From Actinomycetota bacterium (GTDB lineage: Bacteria > Actinomycetota > Acidimicrobiia > Acidimicrobiales > Iamiaceae), in contig JACPNX010000044.1 of NCBI GenBank assembly GCA_016185275.1, forward strand, positions 1-64,000: DNA of 64,000 nucleotides. Reading direction: 5' to 3'. Every line of letters starts with the position of its first letter. The stretch's first letter is position 1. The translations under genes were made by a program, and so were the position numbers. The notes under the pieces were generated by a model that saw only the letters and a list, made by a program, of their open reading frames with translations, searched no databases and was not told the origin of the DNA. Shown in pieces: positions 38,062-46,393 of the stretch.

Positions 38062-38990
38062 CACCGCCCGTCGTCGCGTCGATCGACTGCGGCACCAACT
38101 CCACCCGGTTGCTCGTCGCCTCGCCTGACGGGCGCGGCGACCTCGTCACCCACCAGCGGCTGATGCACATCACGCGGCTGGGCCAGGGGGTCGACCGCGC
38201 CGGTGCGATCGCGCCGGACGCCCTGGATCGGACGCTGGCGGTGCTGCGCGGCTACCACGACGAGATCGAACGGTTCGACGTCGAACGGATCCGGATGGTG
38301 GCCACGTCCGCCGCCCGCGACGCTGCGAACCGCGACGACTTCTTCGGAGCGGCCGAAGGCATCGTCGGCGTGCCGGTCGAGCTCTTGGACGGTGACGACG
38401 AAGCCCGCCTGTCGTACCTCGGTGCGACGGCCGGCCTCCCCGATGTCGAAGGGCCGCGCCTGGTCTTCGACCTGGGAGGCGGCTCGACGGAGCTCGCCCT
38501 CGGCCACGGGCGCGACGTGGCGGGCACGCTGTCCATCGACGTGGGCTGCGTGCGGCTCACCGAGCGCTTCCTGGAGCACGATCCGCCTCTCCCGGAGGAG
38601 CTGTTCGCCGCCATATCGTTCGCGCAGACGTGGATCGACGACGTCGTGCGGCTCATGCCCGAGGCCGTCGAGGCCGAGCAGGTGATCGGGCTGGCCGGCA
38701 CGGTCAGCACGGTGGCCGCCGTGGAGATCGGCCTGGCCCGCTACGACCGCGACCGCATCCACCACTTCCGGCTCACGCGCGACGCGGCCGAGGACGTGTT
38801 CCGCACCCTGGCCACCGAGCCGCGCTCCGAGCGGATCCACAACCCTGGCCTCGAGGAGGCCCGAGCCGACGTGATCGTGGGTGGCTGCTGCGCGCTCGTC
38901 GCGCTCTACCGCACGCTCGGCTTGGACGAGGTCCTGGTGTCCGAGTCGGACATCCTCGACGGCCTCGCGCTCAGCCTCGTGGTGGCCTGA
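38058..38990 (+). CDS. Ppx/GppA family exopolyphosphatase
   Basis: Actin-like-fold phosphatase hydrolysing polyphosphate or (p)ppGpp. Motifs: ASIDCGTNSTRLLVA at the start, MVATSAARDAANRDDFF, LVFDLGGGSTELAL, SIDVGCVRLTERFL and VIGLAGTVSTVAAVEIGL. At 310 aa it is the short Ppx form without the HD-like C-terminal domain of E. coli Ppx, as in mycobacterial Rv1026. It is translationally coupled to DUF501. The sulfate-transporter remnant starts immediately after its stop. Confidence 0.92.
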   Translation: MTPPVVASIDCGTNSTRLLVASPDGRGDLVTHQRLMHITRLGQGVDRAGAIAPDALDRTLAVLRGYHDEIERFDVERIRMVATSAARDAANRDDFFGAAEGIVGVPVELLDGDDEARLSYLGATAGLPDVEGPRLVFDLGGGSTELALGHGRDVAGTLSIDVGCVRLTERFLEHDPPLPEELFAAISFAQTWIDDVVRLMPEAVEAEQVIGLAGTVSTVAAVEIGLARYDRDRIHHFRLTRDAAEDVFRTLATEPRSERIHNPGLEEARADVIVGGCCALVALYRTLGLDEVLVSESDILDGLALSLVVA

Positions 38991-38996
38991 GCCCGG

Positions 38997-39182
38997 CCCA
39001 AGGCCTTCCTGGAGTTCGTCCGCACCGAGCCGGCCCGGGAGATCTTCGCCAAGAACGGCTACCGCCCGGTGCTCGACGGGGTGAAGAGCCCGTACGGCTT
39101 CCCGACGCCCGCCAAGCTCTTCACGGTCAGGGACCTCGGTGGCTGGGACGCCGTCATGGCCAAGTTCTTCGACCCGAAGGGC
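38997..39182 (+). pseudogene. sulfate-binding protein remnant (C-terminal ~60 codons)
   Basis: Directly after the ppx stop, frame 38997 reads KAFLEFVRTEPAREIFAKNG, then YRPVLDGVKSPYGFPTPAKL and FTVRDLGGWDAVMAKFFDPKG. This is the conserved end of sulfate/thiosulfate-binding proteins (Sbp/CysP). The first ~280 codons, including the signal peptide, are gone, and the stop is lost at the junction with cysT sequence near 39182. Confidence 0.8.
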
Positions 39183-39614
39183 TCGGGATCAACCTCGCCG
39201 TCACCTGGGCCGGCGTCATGCTGGCCCTGCTGTTCGTGACGCTGCCGTTCGTGGTGCGCACCGTCGAACCCGTCCTCATCGAGATCGGCCTCGACATGGA
39301 GGAGGCAGCCGCGTCGCTCGGGGCGGGGCGGGTCGCGACGTTCCGGCGGATCATCCTCCCGAACCTGCTGCCCGCCATCTCGGCCGGCACCGCGCTCTCG
39401 TTCGCCAGGGCCATCAGCGAGTTCGGGTCGACCGTCCTGATCTCGGGCAACATTCCCCCGCAAGACGCCGGTGGCGGCGGTCCACATCTTCGCCCAGGTC
39501 GAAAGCGACAACCCGGCCGGCGCCGCCGCGGTGGCCACCGTGCTGCTGGTGATCGCCCTCGTCGTCCTCGTCGGCCTCGACCTCGTGCAACGCCGGGCGG
39601 CGCGCCGTGGCTAG
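39182..39614 (+). pseudogene. cysT (sulfate permease) remnant, 5'-deleted and frameshifted
   Basis: Begins abruptly as LGINLAVTWAGVMLALLFVT and continues LPFVVRTVEPVL, EEAAASLGAGRVATFRRIILP and SFARAISEFGSTVLISGNIP, the second half of CysT/CysU. The N-terminal ~130 codons are missing. After CATT the run CCCCC (39455-39459) has one base too many: dropping it restores RKTPVAAVHIFAQVE and the frame then ends properly at TAG 39612. A deletion plus a frameshift make it non-functional. Confidence 0.82.
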
Positions 39615-40411
39615 GGCCCGACCCGGTGCGCGCCCGGTGCGGTACGGCCTGCGCGCGGTCGCGCTCGCGTACGTGCCGTTCCTGCTCGTGCTGCCGGTGG
39701 GCCTGGTGTTCTGGCGCACCTTCGAGAACGGCGTGTCGCCGGTGTGGCAGGCCCTCACCGATCCGGCCACCGTGCACGCCTTCCGGGTCACCCTCGTCGT
39801 GGCGCTGAGCGCGGTCGTCGTGAACACGGTGTTCGGCATCGGCATGTCGCTGCTGCTCGTGCGCCGCCGGTTCGCCGGCCGGCGGTTGCTCAGCGCGCTG
39901 GTCGACCTGCCGCTGGCCGTATCGCCCGTGGTGGTCGGCTTGGCCCTGATCCTCGTCTACGGCCGCTTCGGTTGGTTCGGCTCCATCCTCGAGCGCAACG
40001 GGATCCAGGTGATCTTCGCCCTGCCCGGTATGGTCCTGGCCACCGTCTTCGTCTCGTTGCCCCTCGTCGTGCGCGAGCTCGTGCCGGTGCTGGAGGAGAT
40101 CGGCACCGAGCAGGAGCAGGCGGCGTGGACGCTCGGTGCCGGGCGCAGCACCACCTTCCGGCGCATCACGCTTCCCGCCATCCGCGGGGCGCTCGCGTAC
40201 GGCGTCGTGCTGAGCCTCGCCCGGTCGCTGGGCGAGTACGGCGCCGTGGCCGTCGTGTCGGGCCGCCTGGTGGGCAGGACGCAGACGGTCACGCTGCTCG
40301 TCCAGGAGCGGTAGCAGAACTTCGACAAACCGACTGCGTACGCGGCGGCCTTCGCGCTCGCGGCCATGGCGATCGTCGTGCTCGTGGTCATGACGTTCGT
40401 CCGACCGAAGG
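39607..40411 (+). pseudogene. cysW (sulfate permease) with in-frame stop
   Basis: Starts at GTG 39607, overlapping the cysT end as in intact operons. Nearly complete CysW: VPFLLVLPVGLVFWRTFENG, DLPLAVSPVVVGLALILVYG, FVSLPLVVRELVPVLEEIG, the EAA-like WTLGAGRSTTFRRITLP, and SLGEYGAVAVVSG. TAG at 40312-40314 interrupts ...LVQER*QNFD, where Tyr is expected. The frame then continues for the normal last helix ([20 protein letters not shown]). The last ~33 codons are cut off from the product. Junction to cysA sequence is at about 40411. Confidence 0.8.
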
Positions 40412-40798
40412 GACCAGGAGGAGGCCATGGAGGTGGCCGACGAGATCGTCGTGATCAACGAGGGTCGCGTCGAGCAGGTCGGCGCGCCGGACGACCTCTA
40501 CGAGCGGCCCGCGAACGAGTTCGTCATGGGGTTCCTGGGCCCGGTGACCCGGCTCGACGGGCGGCTCGTGCGGCCTCACGACGTGGAGGTGCTCGAGGCC
40601 CCCGCGGCCGGCGCGGTCGGGGCCCGGGTGGCCAGAGTGGTTCGCCTCGGCTTCGAGGTGCGCCTCGACGCCGTGGTCGGCGGCGAGGAGGTGTGGGTGC
40701 AGCTCACCCGCGGCCAGGCCCGCTCGCTCGACCTGTCGCCGGGTGCTCCGGTGTGGCTGCACGTGGCCGAGCGGACCGAGGCGCTCGTCGGCGCGTAA
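40412..40798 (+). pseudogene. cysA (sulfate ATPase) remnant, C-terminal third only
   Basis: Reads [20 protein letters not shown], then [20 protein letters not shown] and the C-terminal regulatory (TOBE-like) part [28 protein letters not shown] is what follows the H-loop in CysA, so Walker A, signature motif and Walker B are all deleted. An ATG at 40427 leaves a 123-codon open frame, but it cannot form an ATPase. Confidence 0.82.
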
Positions 40799-40849
40799 GG
40801 TCCGACCGGAGATCGGCGCCGCGGTCCGGCGCTGCGGGCCGTCGACCCG

Positions 40850-41530
40850 CTATGCGGGGACGACGTCGGCGAACACGAACCCGTCCCGCTCGACGACCTC
40901 GCCCACTGCGACATCGAGCGGATGAGCGAACCCGGGTCCGTCGACCACGAAGGTGTGGAACTCGCCGTTCTCGCCGCAGGGGTCCACGCCGGGCGGCAGG
41001 TCGGCCAGCAGACGCTCGTCGAACCACCGTCCCGCCGTCTCGGCCGGCGCCTTGCGGGGATCCACGCACGTCACCACGGCACGGATCCCGGCATCGATCA
41101 TCTCTCGGGCCAGCGCAGCGGTCGGGCGCTCCCACAAAGGGAAGACGGGCGTGACCCCGGTGCCGGCCAGCATCTGCTCCCGGTAGGCGCGCACGTCGGC
41201 GAGGAAGAGGTCGCCGAACACCATCCGCTCCACGCCGGCGCCGACCGCGGCCCCGACCGCCGCCGACATCTGCTGCTCGTAGATCTCGTTCGAGCAGGGC
41301 CACGGCAGCTCGACGGCGTGCACCGGCAGGCCCAGCGCGGCCGCCTGGGCCAGAAGCAACGAACGGCGCACGGCGTGCATGGCGACCCGGTCCGCCGTGC
41401 AGTTCAGCGTGGTCACCAGGCCCACCACTTCGAGGTCACCCGAGCTGCGAGCCATGTGCAGCGCCAGCGCGCTGTCCTTGCCCGTCGACCAGCTCGCCCA
41501 CGCGCGCGGCAGCCCACCGTTGCCCGTCAT
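40850..41530 (-). CDS. Dph6-like PP-loop ATPase (diphthine-ammonia ligase family)
   Basis: A 226-residue N-type ATP-pyrophosphatase. PP-loop WSTGKDSALALHMA is at residues ~13-26; also present are GLVTTLNC, the RMVFGDLFLADVRAYRE segment and the family motif CGENGEFHTFVVDGPGF. Eukaryotic and archaeal Dph6 amidates diphthine, but bacteria lack diphthamide, so the bacterial substrate is unknown. Start ATG 41530; the longer frame upstream is non-conserved. A GGAG motif precedes the start and TACGGT lies ~25 bases farther upstream. It separates the sulfate-transporter ruin from the Rhs debris. Confidence 0.88.
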   Translation of the reverse strand: MTGNGGLPRAWASWSTGKDSALALHMARSSGDLEVVGLVTTLNCTADRVAMHAVRRSLLLAQAAALGLPVHAVELPWPCSNEIYEQQMSAAVGAAVGAGVERMVFGDLFLADVRAYREQMLAGTGVTPVFPLWERPTAALAREMIDAGIRAVVTCVDPRKAPAETAGRWFDERLLADLPPGVDPCGENGEFHTFVVDGPGFAHPLDVAVGEVVERDGFVFADVVPA

Positions 41531-41775
41531 GGTGCTCCGTCCACTGAGCAGACCGTACCTGTGGCGATCAGTGGCCCAAGCGGCGAGCGGACCGACATGC
41601 CTGCCGACGAGCTCGGTAACCGGTCTTCGAGCTACGTGTGCCGGCAAGCGATCGGCCGCGAGGGTCCTTGTTTGACGGGCTTGGTGCTGGTTCACCGTCA
41701 AGGGCGTCCCTTCTTGCAGCCTGTGAGAAGCCGCAAGAATCGCGAGGCCCTTGGCCGCGCCGATACCCCCTCGCC

Positions 41776-42210
41776 TCGGGCACCCTCGATCCCTACGGCT
41801 ACGCTGGCGACGACCCCATCAACGAACGTGACTCCAGCGGACTGAGGCCGAAGGGCGCCGGCGCAAGCTGGACAAACAGAAGATCAAGGCGTTGGAGAAG
41901 GTCGTGGACTTGGACATTCACGAGATCAAGCTCAAGAGGAGGCAGCAAGCTCGACGTCTTTGTCAACCCCTACGGGCAGAGTGTGCTTGCTCCCTCGAAG
42001 GGAAACGGGCCAGGAGAACCCGTTCGTGTGACGATCGGCGAGCTGAAGGCGCGAATGTTCGGGCATTGGTATAGCAATGACTCGCAGCCGCCTGCACGGC
42101 TCATGTCCCCCTTGGTTCGCAAGGCGCTCCTTGGAGCCGCTGCCGGGTGCGCTGTCGTCGCCGCCTTGACTATCGGGCCCGAGCTTCTCGGCTTGGCCCT
42201 CCTGCTGTGA
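41776..42210 (+). pseudogene. Rhs protein C-terminal/toxin-tip remnant
   Basis: DPYGYAGDDPINERDSSG (from 41788) is the hallmark end of the Rhs core, typically followed by a variable toxin. The next bases in another frame read KLDKQKIKALEKVVDLDIHE, and then the first frame resumes with KLDVFVNPYGQSVLAPSKGN and GPGEPVRVTIGEL. The HEIK...D-VNP-G--L-P-KGNGPGEP pattern resembles common Rhs toxin tips. Two compensating indels (around 41850 and 41940) have scrambled the part between. The frame ends in a hydrophobic stretch and its stop overlaps the next start (TGATG at 42208). Confidence 0.65.
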
Positions 42211-42608
42211 TGGAGGGACTCGAGCCGCCGGACGAAACGAGGATCTACCTCGATCTGCAGGTGCTGGACCGGTCTCTTGCGGGTGCGTTGAACGATCTAT
42301 TGTCGACCGAGAATGTTCGGGTGTGCGCCATAAAGCGGCCGACCCATGAGCGGCTTTCCATCTCTTCTGGACCACATCTAGTGTATGACGCGTACCCGGT
42401 GGTCGCGTCCTTCGTCACGCAGCACGCTGAGCTCCTGCGGCGCCTTCGGACGACCTTTACGCCGCAGCAACTCGATCTCTGGATGACTGTAGAGATCCGC
42501 CACAAGCCCAACCGAGAGCTGCCCGCTCTTGGGTTTGACCCATCTATTCTGCGACTGTTGGCTGATGTTGACTGTCTCCTCGATATCGACATTATGGAGT
42601 TCCTATGA
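42210..42608 (+). CDS. probable Rhs-associated immunity protein (132 aa)
   Basis: An intact 132-codon frame beginning at ATG 42210, which overlaps the stop of the Rhs toxin-tip remnant (TGATG). No family is recognised. It is acidic to neutral, without signal peptide or membrane segments, and has SGPHLVYDAYPVVASFVTQH and a C-terminal LLADVDCLLDIDIMEF. Position directly after an Rhs C-terminus, overlap with it, small size and lower GC are what one expects of an immunity gene. That role is inference from context only. Confidence 0.55.
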   Translation: MEGLEPPDETRIYLDLQVLDRSLAGALNDLLSTENVRVCAIKRPTHERLSISSGPHLVYDAYPVVASFVTQHAELLRRLRTTFTPQQLDLWMTVEIRHKPNRELPALGFDPSILRLLADVDCLLDIDIMEFL

Positions 42609-42649
42609 GGCGGTGTTTTGATAGTCGATGTCGTAGACGCTCCTGTTTG

Positions 42650-42960
42650 CCGTCGTACCCGGCGTCCACCGGGTTCGGCTACGACCCGATGAACCGGGTC
42701 ACGGCTGGCCCCGAAGGGACCCTGGGCTACGACGCGCCGACCGGCTTACCCAACTCGGCGCCCGCAGCCAAACCTTCGATGCGTCGGGAGAGCTGTGCTG
42801 GACCGCCGCGACCAACACCAACCCGTGTGGGACCCCGCCGGCGGGGGCGACCACCTACACCTATGACCCCAACGGCAACCGCACCGGTATCTCCCCTGCC
42901 GGTGGGTCCACCACCGCGTGCACTTGGAACGCCGCCAATCAGCTCACCGGCCTGGCGATT
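42650..42960 (+). pseudogene. Rhs YD-repeat fragment, frameshifted
   Basis: TGFGYDPMNRVTAGPEGTLG appears in one frame (from ~42668), and in a second frame QTFDASGELCWTAATNTNPC, then TYTYDPNGNRTGISPAGGS and TWNAANQLTGL. YDxxNRVT, YDPNGNRT and WNAANQLTGL are diagnostic YD repeats. The frame changes near 42745. The C-terminal Rhs piece lies upstream (41776) and the YD repeats downstream of it, so at least two Rhs units were broken or recombined here. Confidence 0.75.
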
Positions 42961-42972
42961 TCCGGGCTGGCC

Positions 42973-43281
42973 GTGATCTCTGTGGTGGTACTTCTCCTCT
43001 ATGGGGTGACGATCTTGGCGATCTCACTCAACCGGAAGCGCTTCGAGAGATTGGTAGGGCCGACGATCAGGGCTCAGTACCGATTTTGGGCACGGTCACC
43101 TTTCAAGTTTCGGTGGCCTGAAGCCACGCAATTGAAGATTTTGAGGGTGACCCTGATCGCCTGCGGCGCCGTTTTCACCCTCTTGGGGCTCGTTACGTTC
43201 GTCGTCGTGGCTCGGCAGTCGCTCGGGGGTGTTGAATCTTCCGTGTTGGGGTCGAAGCCCGACCGACCACGAGGGGTTTGA
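42973..43281 (+). CDS. two-TM hypothetical membrane protein fused in frame to Rhs debris
   Basis: From GTG 42973 a 102-residue frame encodes two membrane helices (VISVVVLLLYGVTILAI and LIACGAVFTLLGLVTFVVVA) around a basic loop with RAQYRFWARSPFKFRW. The same frame is open upstream through the YD-repeat fragment (WNAANQLTGLAISGLAVISV), so the gene start may have been replaced by Rhs sequence. It could be the tail of another immunity or toxin-associated membrane protein; nothing diagnostic is present. Confidence 0.5.
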   Translation: MISVVVLLLYGVTILAISLNRKRFERLVGPTIRAQYRFWARSPFKFRWPEATQLKILRVTLIACGAVFTLLGLVTFVVVARQSLGGVESSVLGSKPDRPRGV

Positions 43282-43517
43282 GCGTCCCCCGTTGACCGGT
43301 CACAGTCGACAGCACCGGTCGTCATGACCGGGACCGTGCACCAACGGTTGGAACTGGCCGACACCTCGTTTGCCGGATCGGTGAGGCCACGACGTGCAGG
43401 CGGATGACGCCTGCGTTCATGCCGGCCGCCGTGCCGGCCACGGTCACCCGGACGCCGGATCGGTCCGGATCGGTAACGTGCGCGCCGCCCGCCCCCGTGA
43501 AGGAAGTGTTGCCTCGC

Positions 43518-44171
43518 ATGGATCCACTGACCAGAGCCGTCGAGCGCCAGCTCGCAGGGTGCTCGGCCTTCTACTACGACGCCTTCCTCAACCAGAACGT
43601 GAACGGCATCTCGGGCGACTACGTGGAGTTCGGCTCGTGGGGCGCCCACACCTTCCGGGCCGCCTACGAGGCGATGAGCATCGCCGGCCGGCCCCGCCAC
43701 ATGTGGGCCTTCGACTCCTTCCAGGGGCTGCCCGAAGCGGTCGACGAGCTCGACGAGCACCCGGGCTGGCTGCCGGGTAGCGATCTCGGCCAGGGCGGGG
43801 TCGACAAGTTCCACGACGCCTGCGCCGCCCACGGCATCCCCCGCGACGCGTACACCGCGGTCGAGGGGTACTACGAACAGTCGCTACCGGCGCTCGGCAC
43901 CGGCGGCGAACCCCGCGACATCGCCATCGCCTACATCGACTGCAACATGTACTCGAGCGCCGTGACGTGCCTCGAGTTCCTGGCGCCCCGCCTCAAGCAC
44001 GGCATGATCGTCGCCTACGACGACTGGTTCTGCTGGTCGCCGACGAGCGTGTCGGGCGAGCGCGTAGCCACCGAACGCTTCCTCGCCGCGCACCCCGAAT
44101 GGCACTTCGAGCGCTACAAGGACGTGCACCGCACCGGCGTGTCGTTCGTGGTGGAGAGCACCGGGCGGTAG
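43518..44171 (+). CDS. TylF/MycF-like O-methyltransferase
   Basis: Predicted SAM-dependent, metal-dependent sugar/macrolide-type O-methyltransferase of 217 aa. Motifs: GDYVEFGSWGAHTFRAAYEA (SAM-binding), MWAFDSFQGLPE, IAYIDCNMYSSAVTCLEFL and KHGMIVAYDDWFCW, where the acidic pair binds the metal as in TylF. Start ATG 43518 has AAGGAAG about 11 bases upstream; GTG 43497 would extend it. No glycan or antibiotic cluster surrounds it, so the acceptor is unknown. GC returns to the window's norm here, marking the end of the Rhs patch. Confidence 0.85.
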   Translation: MDPLTRAVERQLAGCSAFYYDAFLNQNVNGISGDYVEFGSWGAHTFRAAYEAMSIAGRPRHMWAFDSFQGLPEAVDELDEHPGWLPGSDLGQGGVDKFHDACAAHGIPRDAYTAVEGYYEQSLPALGTGGEPRDIAIAYIDCNMYSSAVTCLEFLAPRLKHGMIVAYDDWFCWSPTSVSGERVATERFLAAHPEWHFERYKDVHRTGVSFVVESTGR

Positions 44172-44253
44172 CCGTGCGTGGCCGTGGCCGTGGCCGTGGA
44201 CCGTGGGCGTGGCTGTCCCCGGCGAAGTGGGGCGGTGGCGCCGCTGGGGCCGG

Positions 44254-44259
44254 TACGTT
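44254..44259 (+). promoter_or_regulatory. -10-like hexamer TACGTT for BtuF-like gene
   Basis: TACGTT followed by 6 bases and GTG 44266. Confidence 0.45.
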
Positions 44260-44265
44260 GCGCCG

Positions 44266-45241
44266 GTGCGGATCGTGTCCTTGCTGCCGTCGGCCACGGA
44301 GATCCTGTTCGCTCTCGGCGCCGGTGACGACGTCGTCGGGGTGACGATCGAATGCGACCACCCGCCCTCTGCTCGCAGTCGCCGCGTCGTGTCCGACGCG
44401 GCCATGCCCGCCGGTCTCGCGCCCGCGGAGATCGACGCCTTCGTCCGGACTCGCCTGGCCGCCGGGGAAGACCTCTACCGGCTCGACGAGGGCGCGTTGC
44501 GCGACCTGGCGCCCGATCTGATCGTCACCCAGGACCTGTGTGCGGTGTGCGCCGTCGACGTGGACACGGTCGGCGCCGCCGTCGCCCACCTCGGCTGCCA
44601 GGCGCGCGTGCTCACGGTCGCCCCGCAGCGGCTCGACGAGGTGCTCGACTCGATCTCCGTCATCGGTGCCGCCACGGGCCGGCCGAGCGCGTCGGCGGCG
44701 CTGGTGTGCGCGTTGCGAAGGCGCCTCGAGGGAGTCGTTGCCGCGGTCGCCGGCTGCCCATCGCCCCGGGTCGCGGTCCTCGAATGGACCGATCCGCCGT
44801 TCAGCGCCGGGCACTGGGTGCCCGATCTGGTGGTGGCCGCCGGTGGCGTGCCGGTCCTGGGTGCGCCGGGGCGGCGGTCGCAGGCGATCGATTGGGTCGA
44901 TGTGGCCGCGGCTCGGCCCCGACGTGGTGGTCGTGGCACCCTGCGGTTACGGGTTGACGGACGCACTCGAGCAGGCGCAAGGCCTGGTCGACCAGGGCAA
45001 GCTCCCCGCGGGCGCTCCCGTGTGGGCCGTCGATGCCGACGCTGCCTTCGTGAGGCCGGGGCCGCGCCTCGTGGACGGGGTCGAGGCGCTCGCATTCATC
45101 TGCCACCCGCGCGCCGCGCCGCCGCGCCCTGACGTCGCCGCCTACGCCGGCACGACGGCGTCGGGCACGAACCCGTCCCGCCCGCCGGTCTCGCCCGCCC
45201 GCCGGTCTCGCCCGCCCAGGGTGACGCCTCCCGGCACGTGA
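44266..45241 (+). pseudogene. BtuF-like cobalamin/metal-chelate binding protein, frameshifted
   Basis: The first frame reads MRIVSLLPSATEILFALGAG, VTQDLCAVCAVDVD and AVLEWTDPPFSAGHWVPDLV, typical of the BtuF-like group found without signal peptide in actinobacteria. At the C run 44917-44920 the frame is lost; removing one C gives VAAARPDVVVVAPCGYGLTD and continues ALEQAQGL, FVRPGPRLVDGVEALAFICH to TGA at 45239-45241. Everything else is conserved, so this is a very recent single-base inactivation or a sequencing error. Intact length would be ~324 aa. Confidence 0.8.
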
Positions 45242-45297
45242 TGTCCGCGGGCAACGGCTCGAGTCGAGGCGGCCCGGGGTGCGCGTCGTCGGCTCGG

Positions 45298-45303
45298 TAA
45301 GGT
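45298..45303 (+). promoter_or_regulatory. -10-like hexamer TAAGGT for aminotransferase operon
   Basis: TAAGGT followed by 7 bases and GTG 45311; would drive aminotransferase, ligase and GNAT genes. Confidence 0.45.
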
Positions 45304-45310
45304 CGCGCCG

Positions 45311-46393
45311 GTGGCGATCGGCGAGCGGGTCCTCATGGGGCCCGGGCCCTCGAACCCGTACCCCGAGGTTGCCGCGGCGCTGGCCCGGCCGCTGCTCGGC
45401 CACCTCGACCCCGACTTCCTGAGCCTGCTCGACGACACGTGCGCCCGCCTGCGCACGGTGTTCCGCACGACCAACGAGCTGACCCTGCCGATCAGCGGTA
45501 CCGGGTCGGCGGGCATGGAGGCGGCGATCGTCAACCTGGTCGGTCCGGGAGACGTGATCGTGGTCGGCGTCAACGGCGCGTTCGGGGCCCGCATGGCGGA
45601 CATGGCCGACCGGTGCGGGGCCGAGGTGGTCGCCGTCCACGCGCCATGGGGCCGACCGCTGGATCCGCAGGCGCTGCTCGACGCGCACCCGCAGCCGAAG
45701 GTGATCGCAGCCGTCCACGCGGAGACCTCGACCGGAGTGCGCAACGACATCGACCCACTCGGCGCCGGCAAGGGCGACGCGCTGCTGCTCGTCGACTGCG
45801 TCACGTCCCTCGGCGGCATCCCCGTCGAGGTCGACGGCTGGGGCGTGGACGTCGCGTACAGCGCCACCCAGAAGTGCCTCGGCGTGCCGCCCGGACTCGC
45901 CCCCCTCACCGTGTCCGACCGGGCCCGCGAGCGCATGGTCGAGCGCAGCCCGAGCTGGTACCTCGACCTGCGCCTGATCGGCGACTACGCGATGGCCGGC
46001 AGCCCTCGCCGCTACCACCACACCGCGCCGACGGCGATGATCTCCGCCCTCCACGCCGGGCTCGGCGCGCTGCTCGACGAAGGTCTCGAGTCGTCGTGGT
46101 CGAGGCACGCCGACGGCGGCGCCCGGCTCCAGGCCGGCCTCGCCGCGCGCGGCTTCGAGATCGTCGCTCCCGACGGGCACCGGCTGCCACAGCTCACGGC
46201 CGCGCGCGTGCCGGCGAGCATCGGCGACGAGGCCAAGGTCCGCCGGCGCCTGCTCGACGACTTCGGCATCGAGATCGGCGCGGGCGTGGGCGAGATGGCC
46301 GGCCGCGCCTGGCGGATCGGGTGCATGGGCCACACCGCCCGGTCGCGCAATGTGGCCCTCCTTCTCGCCGCGCTCGACGAGGTGCTCGCGTGA
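45311..46393 (+). CDS. class V aminotransferase (alanine-glyoxylate/serine-pyruvate type)
   Basis: PLP-dependent transaminase of the AGXT/SPT group. Diagnostic: LMGPGPSNPYPEVAAAL at the N-terminus, ISGTGSAGMEAAI (phosphate cup), AVHAETSTGVRNDI, LLVDCVTSLGGIPVEVD and SATQKCLGVPPGLAPL with the Schiff-base Lys. RIGCMGHTARSRNV closes the fold. Length 360 aa. It would interconvert glyoxylate/glycine or serine/hydroxypyruvate with alanine or pyruvate. Starts at GTG 45311, leaderless in appearance. Its stop overlaps the ligase start (GTGA), so the two are coupled, perhaps in glyoxylate or short-chain acid metabolism. Confidence 0.93.
   Translation: MAIGERVLMGPGPSNPYPEVAAALARPLLGHLDPDFLSLLDDTCARLRTVFRTTNELTLPISGTGSAGMEAAIVNLVGPGDVIVVGVNGAFGARMADMADRCGAEVVAVHAPWGRPLDPQALLDAHPQPKVIAAVHAETSTGVRNDIDPLGAGKGDALLLVDCVTSLGGIPVEVDGWGVDVAYSATQKCLGVPPGLAPLTVSDRARERMVERSPSWYLDLRLIGDYAMAGSPRRYHHTAPTAMISALHAGLGALLDEGLESSWSRHADGGARLQAGLAARGFEIVAPDGHRLPQLTAARVPASIGDEAKVRRRLLDDFGIEIGAGVGEMAGRAWRIGCMGHTARSRNVALLLAALDEVLA

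Larger units (their letters stand above)
41531..43517. other. lower-GC accessory patch with Rhs debris
   Basis: From about 41690 to 43280 the sequence is visibly poorer in G+C than its surroundings, with AT-containing codons rare elsewhere here (GTT, CTT, ATT, TTG, AAG/AAA mixes). It contains two separate Rhs fragments, two short intact frames and no mobility gene. 41531-41775 and 43282-43517 hold no gene I can support. Confidence 0.7.

Noticed and set aside
40427-40798. Intact small gene from ATG 40427
   Set aside because: It is only the C-terminal third of CysA with all ATPase motifs deleted, so it was called a pseudogene fragment.
40850-41701. Longer start for the Dph6-like gene at 41701
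   Set aside because: The extra 57 codons have no family similarity and cross into the accessory patch; ATG 41530 gives the family N-terminus.
43315-43331. Short hairpin CCGGTC-GTCAT-GACCGG before the TylF-like gene
   Set aside because: Only 6 bp of GC-rich stem in high-GC DNA; expected by chance.
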